In this document: positions 8,003-17,216 of the stretch, piece by piece
How positions within the stretch are numbered: the stretch's first letter is position 1
How the letters are laid out: every line of letters begins with the position of its first letter
Assembly (NCBI RefSeq): GCF_001676025.1
Contig: NZ_LZFW01000016.1
Span: forward strand, 1-56,179
Length of the DNA stretch: 56,179 nt
Reading direction: 5' to 3'
Source: Vibrio sp. UCD-FRSSP16_30
GTDB lineage: Bacteria; Pseudomonadota; Gammaproteobacteria; Enterobacterales; Vibrionaceae
Notes under the pieces: generated by a model
What the model was told of the DNA's origin: nothing
What the model saw: the letters and a program-made list of their open reading frames with translations, nothing else
Database searches by the model: none
Made by a program: the position numbers and the translations under genes

Positions 8003-9367
8003 CTACTCTCTAGGAGACGAGGTTGCGTATACCACTAAACCAATACCAGCAAACGCGCATGATAATACAAATGAGGTCACGTGTGATGGAATGAAGCCAT
8101 ACAACGCATAGCCTGTACCACTAATTGCCAGAAGAACAAACAATGGTAGAGCAGGTACGCGAATCAGTCTTTTTACATCCGGTTTAGTGATACGTAAGCG
8201 CCATACACCGATAAATAATGATGCATAGATGATCCACATAATTGCGATAGGTAGATCGCCATATAGGTCAAAAATATTCTTATCGACGTCAGTACCAGCA
8301 ATCACAAAACCAATGATCATGTAGATGGCTACAACCGTCAGCATGGTTAGCCCTGAACGTACCGGAAGGTTTGTTTTTGGTGAAACAGTTAATAGCGCTG
8401 CTGAACCCTTAAAGTTACGACGCATTGCTAAAGAGTAAGGCATACGCATACCAAGCAACATAAGGCCGTTAAAGCCACCTAGCGCTGAAATAACAATGAA
8501 GAATGATAGAGTTCGACCGATATTGTCACCAAATAGCAAACTAGCAACTTGGGAGACGCCCATTTCGTTGGCTGCGTAAGCTGTGCCTTGAGATACCGAA
8601 AGTAGCCCTAAAGTGAAAATAACGTAAACCAGTCCAATGATCGCGAGACCGCCTACCATTGCTAATGGCAAGTTACGTTGAGGGTTCTTAATTTCGTGAG
8701 CAACAGTCGTTACATAAATCCAGCCGTCAAAAGCAAACAAAACCGGAATTAATGCAGCTGCAATTGCAGTAGCAAAGCTTACTTGTGTAATAGAAGCAAC
8801 AGCGTCTGCTGAAGCATTAACCACATCACCGTGATAGAACAAACCAAAAATTGCGATACTTAGCAAAGGAATCAGTTTGATTAGGGTAGAGATGCGTTGT
8901 AACAATCCACCTAATGATTCGGCCAATAAGTTAGCGGCAGCAAAGACAACAAAATATAAAGCGGATAGGCCTGCTAGCATTGGGATGGTAGGTTCTACTT
9001 GTAAAAAAGCACAAGTGAATACCGCTGAGTAGTATAAAATCACACATAAAATCAGTGGGATATAAAGAAGAGTTTGTACCCAACCTACGAAAAAGCCAAA
9101 GCGTTCGCCCCAAGCCGTTTCACTAAATGACATCAATCCACCGGTTTTTGAACCCATGGACGCAATTTCAGAGATTACAATTGCCGCAATTGTGGTCAGT
9201 AAAGCGGCGAGAACCCATGCAATAACAGCATAAGCACCATTACCACCTGTCGCTTGTAAAACCGGTCCTGTTTTAAAAAATATGCCGATCCCTACTACGA
9301 TCCCGACAACCAGTGACACTGCGGTACCTAAACCGTATTTAGGCTGTAACTTTTCGTGCACTTGCAT
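8003..9367 (-). CDS. APC-superfamily amino-acid permease
   Basis: A 454-aa inner-membrane amino-acid transporter with about 12 hydrophobic spans. The first helix carries the APC substrate-binding motif GIVVGIGIFFKTGP. Helix 6 has FAFDGWIYVTTVAHEIKNPQ, with the usual acidic KNPxR-type loop (here NPQRN). The overall layout resembles LAT/SteT-type exchangers, which swap serine, threonine or other neutral amino acids, but the substrate is not readable. It is monocistronic with its own terminator. Confidence 0.87.
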   Translation of the reverse strand: MQVHEKLQPKYGLGTAVSLVVGIVVGIGIFFKTGPVLQATGGNGAYAVIAWVLAALLTTIAAIVISEIASMGSKTGGLMSFSETAWGERFGFFVGWVQTLLYIPLILCVILYYSAVFTCAFLQVEPTIPMLAGLSALYFVVFAAANLLAESLGGLLQRISTLIKLIPLLSIAIFGLFYHGDVVNASADAVASITQVSFATAIAAALIPVLFAFDGWIYVTTVAHEIKNPQRNLPLAMVGGLAIIGLVYVIFTLGLLSVSQGTAYAANEMGVSQVASLLFGDNIGRTLSFFIVISALGGFNGLMLLGMRMPYSLAMRRNFKGSAALLTVSPKTNLPVRSGLTMLTVVAIYMIIGFVIAGTDVDKNIFDLYGDLPIAIMWIIYASLFIGVWRLRITKPDVKRLIRVPALPLFVLLAISGTGYALYGFIPSHVTSFVLSCAFAGIGLVVYATSSPRE

Positions 9368-9641
9368 TCCCTCTATGTAACTTCTAGCAAAAAAACATCT
9401 AGCAAAAAATCTCGAACTATTGGTTTCGAGAACTTATTAAGGCGTGCAGTGTAGACTAATTGAAAAAAAATGAGAACTACAATGCCTTTCGTGTGAGCAT
9501 ACATAAAAGTAAAGTGATTTCGCGTAGGGTAAGCTTAGATTGCAATTATTTTTATTTGAAATGAAAAGGATTGTTTTGCAGATAAAATAACGAGCACAAC
9601 AGGGTTAAATAATAATTAATTGTCATCAGCCCATGCTGAGG

Positions 9642-10289
9642 TTATGAAGAAGAATTACTAAGAAATGCTTGTGCCTGTTTGATATGCGTGATGATCTTTA
9701 CTCGATCAACACCTAAGTGATTAGAGTCTAAAATCATCGTCCAGTGAGTGATCGCTTGTTGGTACCTTGCACTTAGAAAATGATCCGATGCGATGAGTTG
9801 TAACGCAGTTTCATTAAAAGGATCCATCTCTAAAGTCATGTTGAGTAAACGCTGAACTTCGGGGGTGATGGTTTGTGAGTGTTGGTAGTAAAGAGCGCTG
9901 GCAAGCGCGGCAAATTGTCCCCCGTAAGGGGCGTTTGCTAAGCGAATCGAATAGTTAAAACAAGTCGCAGCGGAGTCAAACTGATATTGCGTCATATACA
10001 GTTGGCCCAGTTCAAACCATGCTTTTTGATCGTTTCGGTTCTGGGTAAGGTGCTGTTGTTTTTGTTCCATTATTTGTTGGATGGTCTGAGGTTTTGATAC
10101 TTCAGCCATAGCGGGTGGATTGTCTCTTAGAGCCTGCCAGAGGCTTAGAGTCAGGATAAATAAAACAGATGTAGTGGCAGAGGACAGAATAAGGCTTTGC
10201 TTGTTTGGCAACCTAGCGCGCAGTACGGCATAACTGATGCAAGCAGTCAGTAGTAATAAACCGATAAGCAGTGAATAGGTGGTTAGCAT
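9642..10289 (-). CDS. nrfG: NrfG-like TPR cytochrome c assembly protein
   Basis: A membrane-anchored TPR protein, about 215 aa. Two hydrophobic helices (residues about 5-25 and 33-52) are followed by a periplasmic TPR region from about residue 85: WFELGQLYMTQYQFDSAATC, then FNETALQLIASDHF. I chose ATG 10289 over 10301 because GAGG stands six bases before it. NrfG (like CcmI's C-terminal domain) hands NrfA to the NrfEF haem-lyase for attachment of haem to the CWSCK site. It follows nrfA on the same strand, away from nrfEF, with a hairpin in the gap. A generic CcmI-type identity is the alternative. Confidence 0.75.
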   Translation of the reverse strand: MLTTYSLLIGLLLLTACISYAVLRARLPNKQSLILSSATTSVLFILTLSLWQALRDNPPAMAEVSKPQTIQQIMEQKQQHLTQNRNDQKAWFELGQLYMTQYQFDSAATCFNYSIRLANAPYGGQFAALASALYYQHSQTITPEVQRLLNMTLEMDPFNETALQLIASDHFLSARYQQAITHWTMILDSNHLGVDRVKIITHIKQAQAFLSNSSS

Positions 10290-10308
10290 GCAATGCCTCA
10301 TTGATAAT

Positions 10309-10332
10309 AGGGCTCCAAATCAGTGGAGCCCT
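10309..10332 (-). terminator. Hairpin between nrfA and nrfG (attenuator or RNA-processing site)
   Basis: AGGGCTCC and GGAGCCCT pair exactly around an 8-nt loop, about 20 nt before the nrfG start. There is no good T-run, so partial termination or mRNA stabilisation of nrfA is more likely than a full stop. Confidence 0.6.
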
Positions 10333-10428
10333 AGATTATACCTATCGTGGTAAGTCTGCGTCAGTCTAGCGACTCTCAAGAGTTTTTCTTACGCTATTTC
10401 TGACTGTGATAGGGACTACTTATTATTG

Positions 10429-11853
10429 TTAGTAAGTTGCTTCTCGTTTTTCAGCTGCTTCATCCCATTTTGGTGCGAGCGTCTTTAAGAAGTGTTCTTT
10501 TTCAGCTTTCATTGCTTCCATATCCATTCCCAGTGCGGCTTGCGCCTTCTCTTTAGTCGAGATATCAGGAATTTGTACAGGATCAGTGATGCCTTTCTTC
10601 GCTAACAGACGAATCAGTTTAGTACGTGCATCTGCCGCTTTATTAATGGCAGTACCTAACTCCTCTAATGCAATTTCAGGGGCGTGCATGTGAATACCAT
10701 GAGAGGCAATCGCATAATCCCAGCGCCATTGTGCATGACGAATATCTTGCAAGATGTCTTTCATTTCCTGTTCTGTTGCGCCAGCATCCCAAGCCGCTTT
10801 TGCTTCAAAGTGAGCGGCAACAATTTGTCTTTCTGCCGTTAGTTTCAGGTTAAGTACCTGCGCTTTACGGGTTGAAACAACTTCTTGAAGCTGATCTTTG
10901 GTTTGGGTGTGACAATTTGCACAAGTATCTTCGAAGCGATCAAATGGGTTACCAATCTTGTGGTCGGTAAATACCGTACCATCTTCGTTTTCAACTTTAG
11001 GCATATGACAGTCAGCACAGCCGACGTTGTTTTTGCCGTGAATGCCATCGCGCCATGTTTCGTAGCCTGGGTGCTGCGCTTTTAGCATAGGTGCTTTAGA
11101 AACAGCGTGGGTCCAATCAGAAAAACCAATTGCGTCGTAATAAAGCTCCATTTCGTGCGCTTTAGTGCCCATATCCCAAGGGAATTTCACGGCATTTTTC
11201 GCATCTTTTACGAAGTAGTATTCAACGTGACACTGAGCACAAACACCGGCTTGTTGTTCAACGCGTGATTGGTCTTCAAATGGTTTACCAATCGTATTAA
11301 AAGCACGCTCAACATAAGGACGGGTTATCGCAAGCTCTGGTTCGCCATTCTTGAATTTTTCACTGCCTGTATCGTGACAGTCAGAACAACCAATAGAATT
11401 GACGACTTCATCGCCGCCACGCGCCCATTTGCCGTCAAAATAGCCGTCTTCGCCGTGCTCATCAATGAGACGTGCAACATCTGGGCTTTTACAGCTCCAA
11501 CATGCCATAGGCATAGGGCCAGACTTTTCATCGGTAGGACCGCCAGTACGTAGGGTTTCTCTTAAATCATCAATGGCGTAAAAGTGACCACGTGCTTTGT
11601 TGTAGTCTTTGGCAAAGCCATAGCCTGCCCAAAGGACAACCATTTTAGGGTCGCCTGCTAAAGCATCGTCTATTGATTCGCTTTCACTGGTGGCTTTCCA
11701 GGTATGAAATTGATCGGGGTGTGCTTGTTCGAACGCTTGATTACGCGGATCAATACGCACTTTATTTTCGTCTGACGCCGATGTATTGAAGGTCAATAAC
11801 CCCAACAAAGCTATAGGCGCAAGCAGACCTAATTTCCACTTACTATTCACCAT
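10429..11853 (-). CDS. nrfA: Ammonia-forming cytochrome c nitrite reductase, catalytic subunit
   Basis: A periplasmic pentahaem enzyme reducing nitrite to ammonium with six electrons. The 474-aa length is nearly that of E. coli NrfA (478). A signal peptide spans about residues 1-26. The diagnostic active-site haem motif CWSCK is at 118-122, and the four CxxCH haems are CSDCH 156, CAQCH 205, CADCH 279 and CANCH 311. NrfB, encoded divergently, is the expected electron donor. The shared upstream region holds a perfect FNR box, so anaerobic induction is likely. A hairpin separates it from nrfG. Confidence 0.97.
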   Translation of the reverse strand: MVNSKWKLGLLAPIALLGLLTFNTSASDENKVRIDPRNQAFEQAHPDQFHTWKATSESESIDDALAGDPKMVVLWAGYGFAKDYNKARGHFYAIDDLRETLRTGGPTDEKSGPMPMACWSCKSPDVARLIDEHGEDGYFDGKWARGGDEVVNSIGCSDCHDTGSEKFKNGEPELAITRPYVERAFNTIGKPFEDQSRVEQQAGVCAQCHVEYYFVKDAKNAVKFPWDMGTKAHEMELYYDAIGFSDWTHAVSKAPMLKAQHPGYETWRDGIHGKNNVGCADCHMPKVENEDGTVFTDHKIGNPFDRFEDTCANCHTQTKDQLQEVVSTRKAQVLNLKLTAERQIVAAHFEAKAAWDAGATEQEMKDILQDIRHAQWRWDYAIASHGIHMHAPEIALEELGTAINKAADARTKLIRLLAKKGITDPVQIPDISTKEKAQAALGMDMEAMKAEKEHFLKTLAPKWDEAAEKREATY

Positions 11854-12002
11854 GTTATCTCCAAACTCTCATTTTTATGAATTGCGTTGTGGGGCAGGTT
11901 CCTAAAAAGAATTGGAGGAGTTGGCTACAGGTGATGCAATATAGCCAACCCTGTCACTATAAATGAAAAAATAGATTTCATGTTTGTGTGAATTGCATGG
12001 CG

Positions 12003-12016
12003 TTGATCTTAATCAA
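12003..12016. promoter_or_regulatory. FNR box in the divergent nrfA / nrfBCDEF control region
   Basis: TTGAT-CTTA-ATCAA matches the FNR consensus exactly. It lies 150 bp from the nrfA start and 316 bp from nrfB, within the 478-bp divergent region 11854-12331. The distance suits nrfA activation best. No second perfect FNR box, and no NarL/NarP site I could trust, is visible in the rest of this very AT-rich region. Confidence 0.8.
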
Positions 12017-12331
12017 TATTCGCTATCGATCGCGGTCACAGATAAATAATGTTCTTTTTACGCTGCTTTAAATATTAGATTGAATGATATCTATTACTAT
12101 TTAATCGTATTTTCACCATGCAATAACATTGATAATAATTATGGATGCTGGTCACTAATATGCATTAATTTGCTAGGTAACTAGCTGTTTAAACATTATT
12201 ATTATGGAAAGCGTTGTGGCTTATCCTAAATAAGAATTGATTACACTTAGTTTTGTATATTTACAAATCTAAGAGTTGTTAATTGATAGTCGAAATAATG
12301 TAAAAATATTTTGATTTAAGGAAAGGATACA

Positions 12332-12916
12332 ATGGGCAATATTAAATTGACCATAGCCACATTGCTGAGAATATTTATAGCATCGTGTCTATTTGGTTAT
12401 TCAATTAATGCTTTGGCCAATGATGGTGTCCCGAGTAATTCAGCGACATCTGAACGCTTTAAAGTAGAGTTTACCCGTGATAAAGATTACAAATGTACTC
12501 AATGTCACAAAGACTCTAAACACACTTTAGCTGGATCTCATGGGCAAAACGTTATTGATAAAATCGGCAAAGAAGTTAACTGTACCGATTGTCATAGCAA
12601 TATCGGACCAGATCATAGAGACGGAGCCTCAACCGTCACTAAATACTCTGATGCACAGTCTCAAGCTGGGACAGATAAGCATCAACTACCCACCGATCAA
12701 ATTCTAAAAGCTAACAGCATGTGTACCGATTGTCATACACCAGAACGCTTGCAAAAAGCGAACTGGACACATGATGTGCACGCCAAAAATTTGACCTGTA
12801 CTAACTGCCATACCGTTCATGCAACTGATGCCAAAGTGCTTTCCTTTGACCGTAAGGCCAAGATTGGTACGTGTGTCGACTGTCATTCTGACATCAATCA
12901 CCAGCGTGAAGAGTAG
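12332..12916 (+). CDS. nrfB: Pentahaem c-type cytochrome NrfB
   Basis: A periplasmic electron-transfer cytochrome of 194 aa with a signal peptide (cleavage probably near ALAND, residues 27-31). It has five CxxCH haem sites: CTQCH 55, CTDCH 84, CTDCH 131, CTNCH 156 and CVDCH 181. Family members carry electrons from the NrfCD quinol dehydrogenase to NrfA. It is the first gene of a rightward operon, with an AAGGA-type ribosome site and only 8 bp to nrfC. Confidence 0.93.
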   Translation: MGNIKLTIATLLRIFIASCLFGYSINALANDGVPSNSATSERFKVEFTRDKDYKCTQCHKDSKHTLAGSHGQNVIDKIGKEVNCTDCHSNIGPDHRDGASTVTKYSDAQSQAGTDKHQLPTDQILKANSMCTDCHTPERLQKANWTHDVHAKNLTCTNCHTVHATDAKVLSFDRKAKIGTCVDCHSDINHQREE

Positions 12917-12924
12917 GAGGGGCT

Positions 12925-13611
12925 ATGAGTTGTTCTAGAAGAAACTTTATCGCAGGTACTGGCGCAGTCATTTTTACTACCGGTGTCGGCACAAGTGTTG
13001 CTTTATCAAGTGGCCGTTCGTTTGCTGCCGCTGAAGAGAAAAAAGCAATTAAATACGGCATGTTACATGATGAAAATGCGTGTATTGGTTGTACAGCATG
13101 TACTGAAGCATGCAGCGAAGTGAACAAGGTTCCTGAGGGTGTCAGCCGTTTGAATATTAAACGTTCTGAACCTATTGGCGAATTTCCTGATGTGGAATAT
13201 CGCTTTACCCGTGACTCTTGCCAACACTGCGAAAACCCGCCGTGTGTGTATGTTTGCCCTACAGGGGCGGCTTACAAAGACGAGAAAACCGGCATTGTTG
13301 ATGTTCATAAAGACAAATGTGTCGGCTGCGGTTATTGCCTGGCAGCTTGTCCTTATCAAGTGCGCTTTTTCCATCCAGAAAACAAATCTGCAGACAAATG
13401 TAATTTCTGTAGAGATACCAATCTTGCACAAGGTAAGTTGCCTGCGTGTGTTGAAAGTTGCCCAACCGATGCCTTGGTATTTGGTGACTTAAATGATGCA
13501 AATAGCAACATCAATAAAGCGATCATGGCACAACCTGTTTACCGTGACAAAGTCACTTTAGGTACTAAGCCACAAATGTATAAAGTGCCGTTTGATAAGG
13601 GAGAGGTGTAA
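12925..13611 (+). CDS. nrfC: 4Fe-4S ferredoxin subunit NrfC
   Basis: A periplasmic iron-sulfur electron carrier, 228 aa. The N-terminus CSRRNFIAGTG is a twin-arginine signal followed by a hydrophobic stretch. Four cysteine clusters bind four cubanes: CIGCTACTEAC, CQHCENPPCVYVCP, CVGCGYCLAACP and the split CNFC...CVESCP. It passes electrons from the NrfD quinol site to NrfB. The next gene begins one base after its stop, so nrfC and nrfD are translated together. Confidence 0.94.
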   Translation: MSCSRRNFIAGTGAVIFTTGVGTSVALSSGRSFAAAEEKKAIKYGMLHDENACIGCTACTEACSEVNKVPEGVSRLNIKRSEPIGEFPDVEYRFTRDSCQHCENPPCVYVCPTGAAYKDEKTGIVDVHKDKCVGCGYCLAACPYQVRFFHPENKSADKCNFCRDTNLAQGKLPACVESCPTDALVFGDLNDANSNINKAIMAQPVYRDKVTLGTKPQMYKVPFDKGEV

Positions 13612-13612
13612 C

Positions 13613-14572
13613 ATGAGTAGTGCATTTCATTTCGACTCCTTAGTATGGGATTGGATCATTGCGATCTACCTATTCTTAGCGGGTATGTCAGCAGGCGCTG
13701 TATTAGTTGGTTTGTATTTAAAGCGTAAAGTGATAATTGGTAATGCGGCAAATAATGGCATTATTAAAGCCATCGCTTGGCTTGCGCCGATTGGCATTAT
13801 TGCGGGATTAACCATATTAATCTTCCATTTAACAAAACCGCTGACCTTTTGGAAAATCATGATTTATTTCAACCCAACATCTGTGATGTCTATGGGTGTG
13901 ATTTTATTCCAAATTTATATGGCGGTATTGTTTGTGTGGATTGGTATTATTTTCCGTACAACCATTACTCAATACATCAGAAAATACTTGGGAGATCGTT
14001 TTTCCTTTGTGGAAGGGTTACTGCTTAAATTTAAACAGTTTGAAAACTCTTTAGAGCTGTTTTTAGGCATTTTAGCCGTAGCGTTGGCCGCTTATACCGG
14101 ATTTTTATTATCGGCGCTGCAAACTTATCCGATGTTAAATAATCCGGTACTGCCGATTCTGTTCTTATTCTCTAGTTTGTCATCAGGCGCAGCCGCGTGC
14201 TTGTTGTTTGGCATTTTAGTGTTTAAAGAAGATTCGCGTAGCCCAAGTGTTGCATGGATCCACAGTTTTGAACGACCAGTGGTGTTGTTCGAGCTGTTTG
14301 TGTTAGTGACTTTTTTCACCGGTCTTATCTTTGCTGGCGGACAAAGTGAACTTGCCGCATGGAATGCCATCGGCGGAGGCTTTTGGTCTAACTGGTTCTG
14401 GTTTGGCGTGATTGGCTTGGGGATGTTAATGCCTCTTGCTATGAACTACTTTACTCCATCGCAAACGAAACATAATCACGGATTTATTCTTATCGTGACC
14501 AGTTTGAGTTTGATTGGTGTATTAATGCTACGAACCTTTGTTCTTTACGCAGGACAAATGACGGTTGTATAA
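13613..14572 (+). CDS. nrfD: Quinol-oxidising membrane subunit NrfD
   Basis: An eight-span inner-membrane menaquinol dehydrogenase subunit, 319 aa against 318 in E. coli. I begin it at ATG 13613, right after GGGAGAGG and the nrfC stop; the longer frame from 13592 would overlap nrfC. Family features include the first-helix segment AIYLFLAGMSAGAVL and the following Gly-rich loops. It partners NrfC. A strong hairpin in the 72-bp gap after it separates the electron-transfer genes from the assembly genes. Confidence 0.92.
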   Translation: MSSAFHFDSLVWDWIIAIYLFLAGMSAGAVLVGLYLKRKVIIGNAANNGIIKAIAWLAPIGIIAGLTILIFHLTKPLTFWKIMIYFNPTSVMSMGVILFQIYMAVLFVWIGIIFRTTITQYIRKYLGDRFSFVEGLLLKFKQFENSLELFLGILAVALAAYTGFLLSALQTYPMLNNPVLPILFLFSSLSSGAAACLLFGILVFKEDSRSPSVAWIHSFERPVVLFELFVLVTFFTGLIFAGGQSELAAWNAIGGGFWSNWFWFGVIGLGMLMPLAMNYFTPSQTKHNHGFILIVTSLSLIGVLMLRTFVLYAGQMTVV

Positions 14573-14592
14573 CGCACGTTGATAACCGAAGC

Positions 14593-14624
14593 CCTAGGTA
14601 GTATGACGTTGCATGCTACCTAGG
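14593..14624 (+). terminator. Intercistronic hairpin between nrfD and nrfE
   Basis: CCTAGGTAG and CTACCTAGG form a perfect 9-bp stem (extendable by G-C), followed by CAATATTTTT. It looks like a partial terminator or RNA-stability element that would lower nrfEF expression relative to nrfBCD. Confidence 0.6.
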
Positions 14625-14644
14625 CAATATTTTTAAGGTATAAA

Positions 14645-16741
14645 ATGGTAGCGAATTTAGGGCTATTTTGTTTAATTTTGACGGCAATAGTCAGCAGCAG
14701 TGGTGCTGGCGTCGGTGTGTATTCCCTAATTAGTGGCGCAAAAGCTCAGGGTACAAAAAACAGCATACTGACCTCTTCTATTGTGCGCTCGTTTTCGCTT
14801 GTGACATTACTGGCATCTATTTTATCTATTGCGGCATTAGCCTTTGCTTTTGCCAGTGATGATATGTCTCTTCGCTATGTGTCCGATAATTCTAATCTTG
14901 ATCTCGCCTTACCTTTCAAAATCGCTGCCACATGGGGCGGACATCAAGGTTCAATGCTGTTTTGGGTTGTGGTGCTTGCATGTTGGAGCGTCGCAGTCTC
15001 GAAGTTGAATCAAAAAGCGGCTGATTATCACGCCAGTTGGATCATGCTATTGCTGGTGGCGATATTTAGTTGGTTTACGCTACTTGCGTCTAACCCGTTT
15101 GCATTAAATGAGGTATTGCCTATTTATGGGCGAGATCTCAACCCAATGTTGCAAGATATCGGTTTAATTATTCATCCTCCTTTGCTGTATGTGGGCTATG
15201 TGGGTTTTGCCTCAGTACTGGCGCTCACTTGTGGTTCATTGCTTGCTGCCGATAGCAACGTAGACAAAACAAAAGAGGATCAAACCCATAAAACCTTAGA
15301 TAAAAACAGTGATCTGTTTTATCGCCTGACACGTCATACGCTGTTTGCATGGATCTTTTTAAGTGCAGGGATCGCCGTCGGAGCAGCTTGGGCTTATTAT
15401 GAATTAGGTTGGGGCGGTTGGTGGTTCTGGGATCCGGTGGAAAACGCCTCGTTATTGCCTTGGTTAACCGCAACGGCTTTATTGCATTCTGTGATGGCAA
15501 GTCGCAAGCAAGGTCAACTCAAACTGTGGACCTTTTCATTAGCGATTATCACCTTCTGTTTGAGTATTTTAGGGACTTTTATTGTACGTTCGGGGATCTT
15601 AACCTCAGTGCATGCCTTTGCTGTGGATCCGGGAAAAGGTCTCACTTTATTGGGCATGTTAAGTGTGATTTTTATTTCAGCTTATGTGTTGTTAATTTGG
15701 CGAATACCTCACTTAAAATCCAAGCCCATTAGCCGCTTCTCTAGCAAGAATTTCTTGATTTTGTTATCGCTTAATCTTTTGCTATTGGCGACGATCATTG
15801 TATTACTTGGTACGTTTTACCCGATGCTTTATCAGCTGTTTGGCTTAGGTAATATTTCCGTCGGTGCGCCGTATTTTAACCTGTTGTTTGGCCCTTTAAC
15901 CATTGGTGCATTAAGCGTTATGGGGTGTGCACCACTGCTTAAATGGCAAGCGCAGTCCGGTAATTTTCCGATTAAAATGGGCTTAACGTGCGCTGTGGTC
16001 AGCGGTTTACTCGCCATTGCCTTCATCTACTATTACACACAGAAAAACAGTGAAGTGGGGGCTTCGTGGTCAATGTGGGCGTTCATCACCACTTGGGCTA
16101 CGCTCTGGATGAGTATTACGCACCTATTACGCTGCATTCGCGTTCGCAAGCAGGTGTATAAATATAAAGTGTATTTAGTCTCTCTGGCGCATGTTGGGGT
16201 GGCAATTATGGCATTTGGTGCAAGTATGAATAGTGATTATTCTTATGAGCTTACCGCAAAACTGGGGCCAAATAGCGAAGTGCAGTTTGGCAATTATCAA
16301 ATTAAATATTTGCGTAGCCAATGGCATATTGCGCCTAATTACACCGCAGAGCAGGGCGTGATTGAAATAATAAATCAGACACAGCAATTGCCACAAACGA
16401 TCTACCAAGCGTATCCAGAAAAACGTCACTACCCAATTCGAGTCATGAATATGACCGAACCGTCACTGACTCCTTTTTGGAATGGTGATGTTTACATTAC
16501 TCTAGGTGAAAAGATTGATACTCAGCATTATGCCGTCAGAATTCAATTTAAAGCATTTGTGCGTTGGATTGCCTTGGGGGCGTTATTGATTATCTTTGCC
16601 TGTGTTGGATTATTGTGCAGAGAAGCTTTGTGCCGAAAAGAGTTGTGCAGAGAAGCGTTGAGCAGAAAGCGCAGTCACCACTTATCGGTCAATAATCGAG
16701 ACAATGCATCCGAGCAAGACAGCAAGGAGTGTCAAATATGA
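14645..16741 (+). CDS. nrfE: Haem lyase subunit NrfE (CcmF-like)
   Basis: A polytopic inner-membrane cytochrome c haem lyase of 698 aa. The haem-handling tryptophan-rich signature GWGGWWFWDPVENA lies near residue 260, and conserved His residues occur in WGGHQGSMLFW and IIHPPLLYVGYVG. With NrfF and NrfG it attaches haem to the CWSCK site of NrfA. The last 40 residues are odd: a Cys/Arg/Glu tail of near-repeats (REALCRKELCREALSRKR) encoded by short tandem DNA repeats, absent from typical CcmF. Its stop overlaps the nrfF start (ATGA). Confidence 0.93.
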   Translation: MVANLGLFCLILTAIVSSSGAGVGVYSLISGAKAQGTKNSILTSSIVRSFSLVTLLASILSIAALAFAFASDDMSLRYVSDNSNLDLALPFKIAATWGGHQGSMLFWVVVLACWSVAVSKLNQKAADYHASWIMLLLVAIFSWFTLLASNPFALNEVLPIYGRDLNPMLQDIGLIIHPPLLYVGYVGFASVLALTCGSLLAADSNVDKTKEDQTHKTLDKNSDLFYRLTRHTLFAWIFLSAGIAVGAAWAYYELGWGGWWFWDPVENASLLPWLTATALLHSVMASRKQGQLKLWTFSLAIITFCLSILGTFIVRSGILTSVHAFAVDPGKGLTLLGMLSVIFISAYVLLIWRIPHLKSKPISRFSSKNFLILLSLNLLLLATIIVLLGTFYPMLYQLFGLGNISVGAPYFNLLFGPLTIGALSVMGCAPLLKWQAQSGNFPIKMGLTCAVVSGLLAIAFIYYYTQKNSEVGASWSMWAFITTWATLWMSITHLLRCIRVRKQVYKYKVYLVSLAHVGVAIMAFGASMNSDYSYELTAKLGPNSEVQFGNYQIKYLRSQWHIAPNYTAEQGVIEIINQTQQLPQTIYQAYPEKRHYPIRVMNMTEPSLTPFWNGDVYITLGEKIDTQHYAVRIQFKAFVRWIALGALLIIFACVGLLCREALCRKELCREALSRKRSHHLSVNNRDNASEQDSKECQI

Positions 16742-17160
16742 TAAGGCGAATCAACGCTGGACTGATTATGCTGCTCAGTGCGCTGTTTTGTTTACCGACA
16801 TTTGCATCGGGCTACCAATCAATTTCCCATCCGGTGGATCTCTTTCAGTTTGACTCTGTAATTCAACAAAAACAGGCCATAGAGCTTGCCAAAACATTGC
16901 GCTGCCCAATGTGTCAAAACCAAAATTTGATCGAGTCTAACTCTGCGGTTGCTAAAGACATTCGGCTACGGGTTTTTGAATTGATTAAGCAAGGTAATAG
17001 CGATGAGCAAGTCAAGCAGTATATGGTGGCAAGATATGGCGAGCATGTATTATATCGGCCGATGTTTAGTTGGAAGAATAGCTTGCTTTGGGGAATCCCA
17101 ATACTGGTTGCCTTACTATTGCTAGGCTTTAGTGTTCACTACATTAAACGCTCAAGTTAA
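16738..17160 (+). CDS. nrfF: Apocytochrome thiol reductase NrfF (CcmH-like)
   Basis: A periplasmic, membrane-anchored thiol-redox protein of 140 aa. I choose ATG 16738 because AAGGAG lies eight bases upstream and the codon overlaps the nrfE stop as ATGA; the GTG at 16729 would cut into the ribosome site. It has a signal peptide (SALFCLPTFASG), the family motif LRCPMCQNQN with the redox CxxC at about residue 55, and one C-terminal membrane helix. It keeps the NrfA haem-site cysteines reduced for NrfE. Confidence 0.92.
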   Translation: MIRRINAGLIMLLSALFCLPTFASGYQSISHPVDLFQFDSVIQQKQAIELAKTLRCPMCQNQNLIESNSAVAKDIRLRVFELIKQGNSDEQVKQYMVARYGEHVLYRPMFSWKNSLLWGIPILVALLLLGFSVHYIKRSS

Positions 17161-17165
17161 ACAAA

Positions 17166-17190
17166 AAAAGCTCAGCCCGAAGGCTGAGCA
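17166..17190 (-). terminator. Terminator of the sulfatase gene (UUCG tetraloop)
   Basis: GCTCAGCC and GGCTGAGC pair around TTCG (minus strand) and are followed by seven T residues. It lies about 27 nt past the sulfatase stop and only about 10 nt past nrfF, so it may also help end the nrf transcript. Confidence 0.85.
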
Positions 17191-17216
17191 AAGTCTCTTA
17201 GAGGAAGAGATAGAAA

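Noticed and set aside
12129..12142. Second FNR box before nrfB (TTGATAATAATTAT)
   Set aside because: Only one half-site matches; the other lacks ATCAA.
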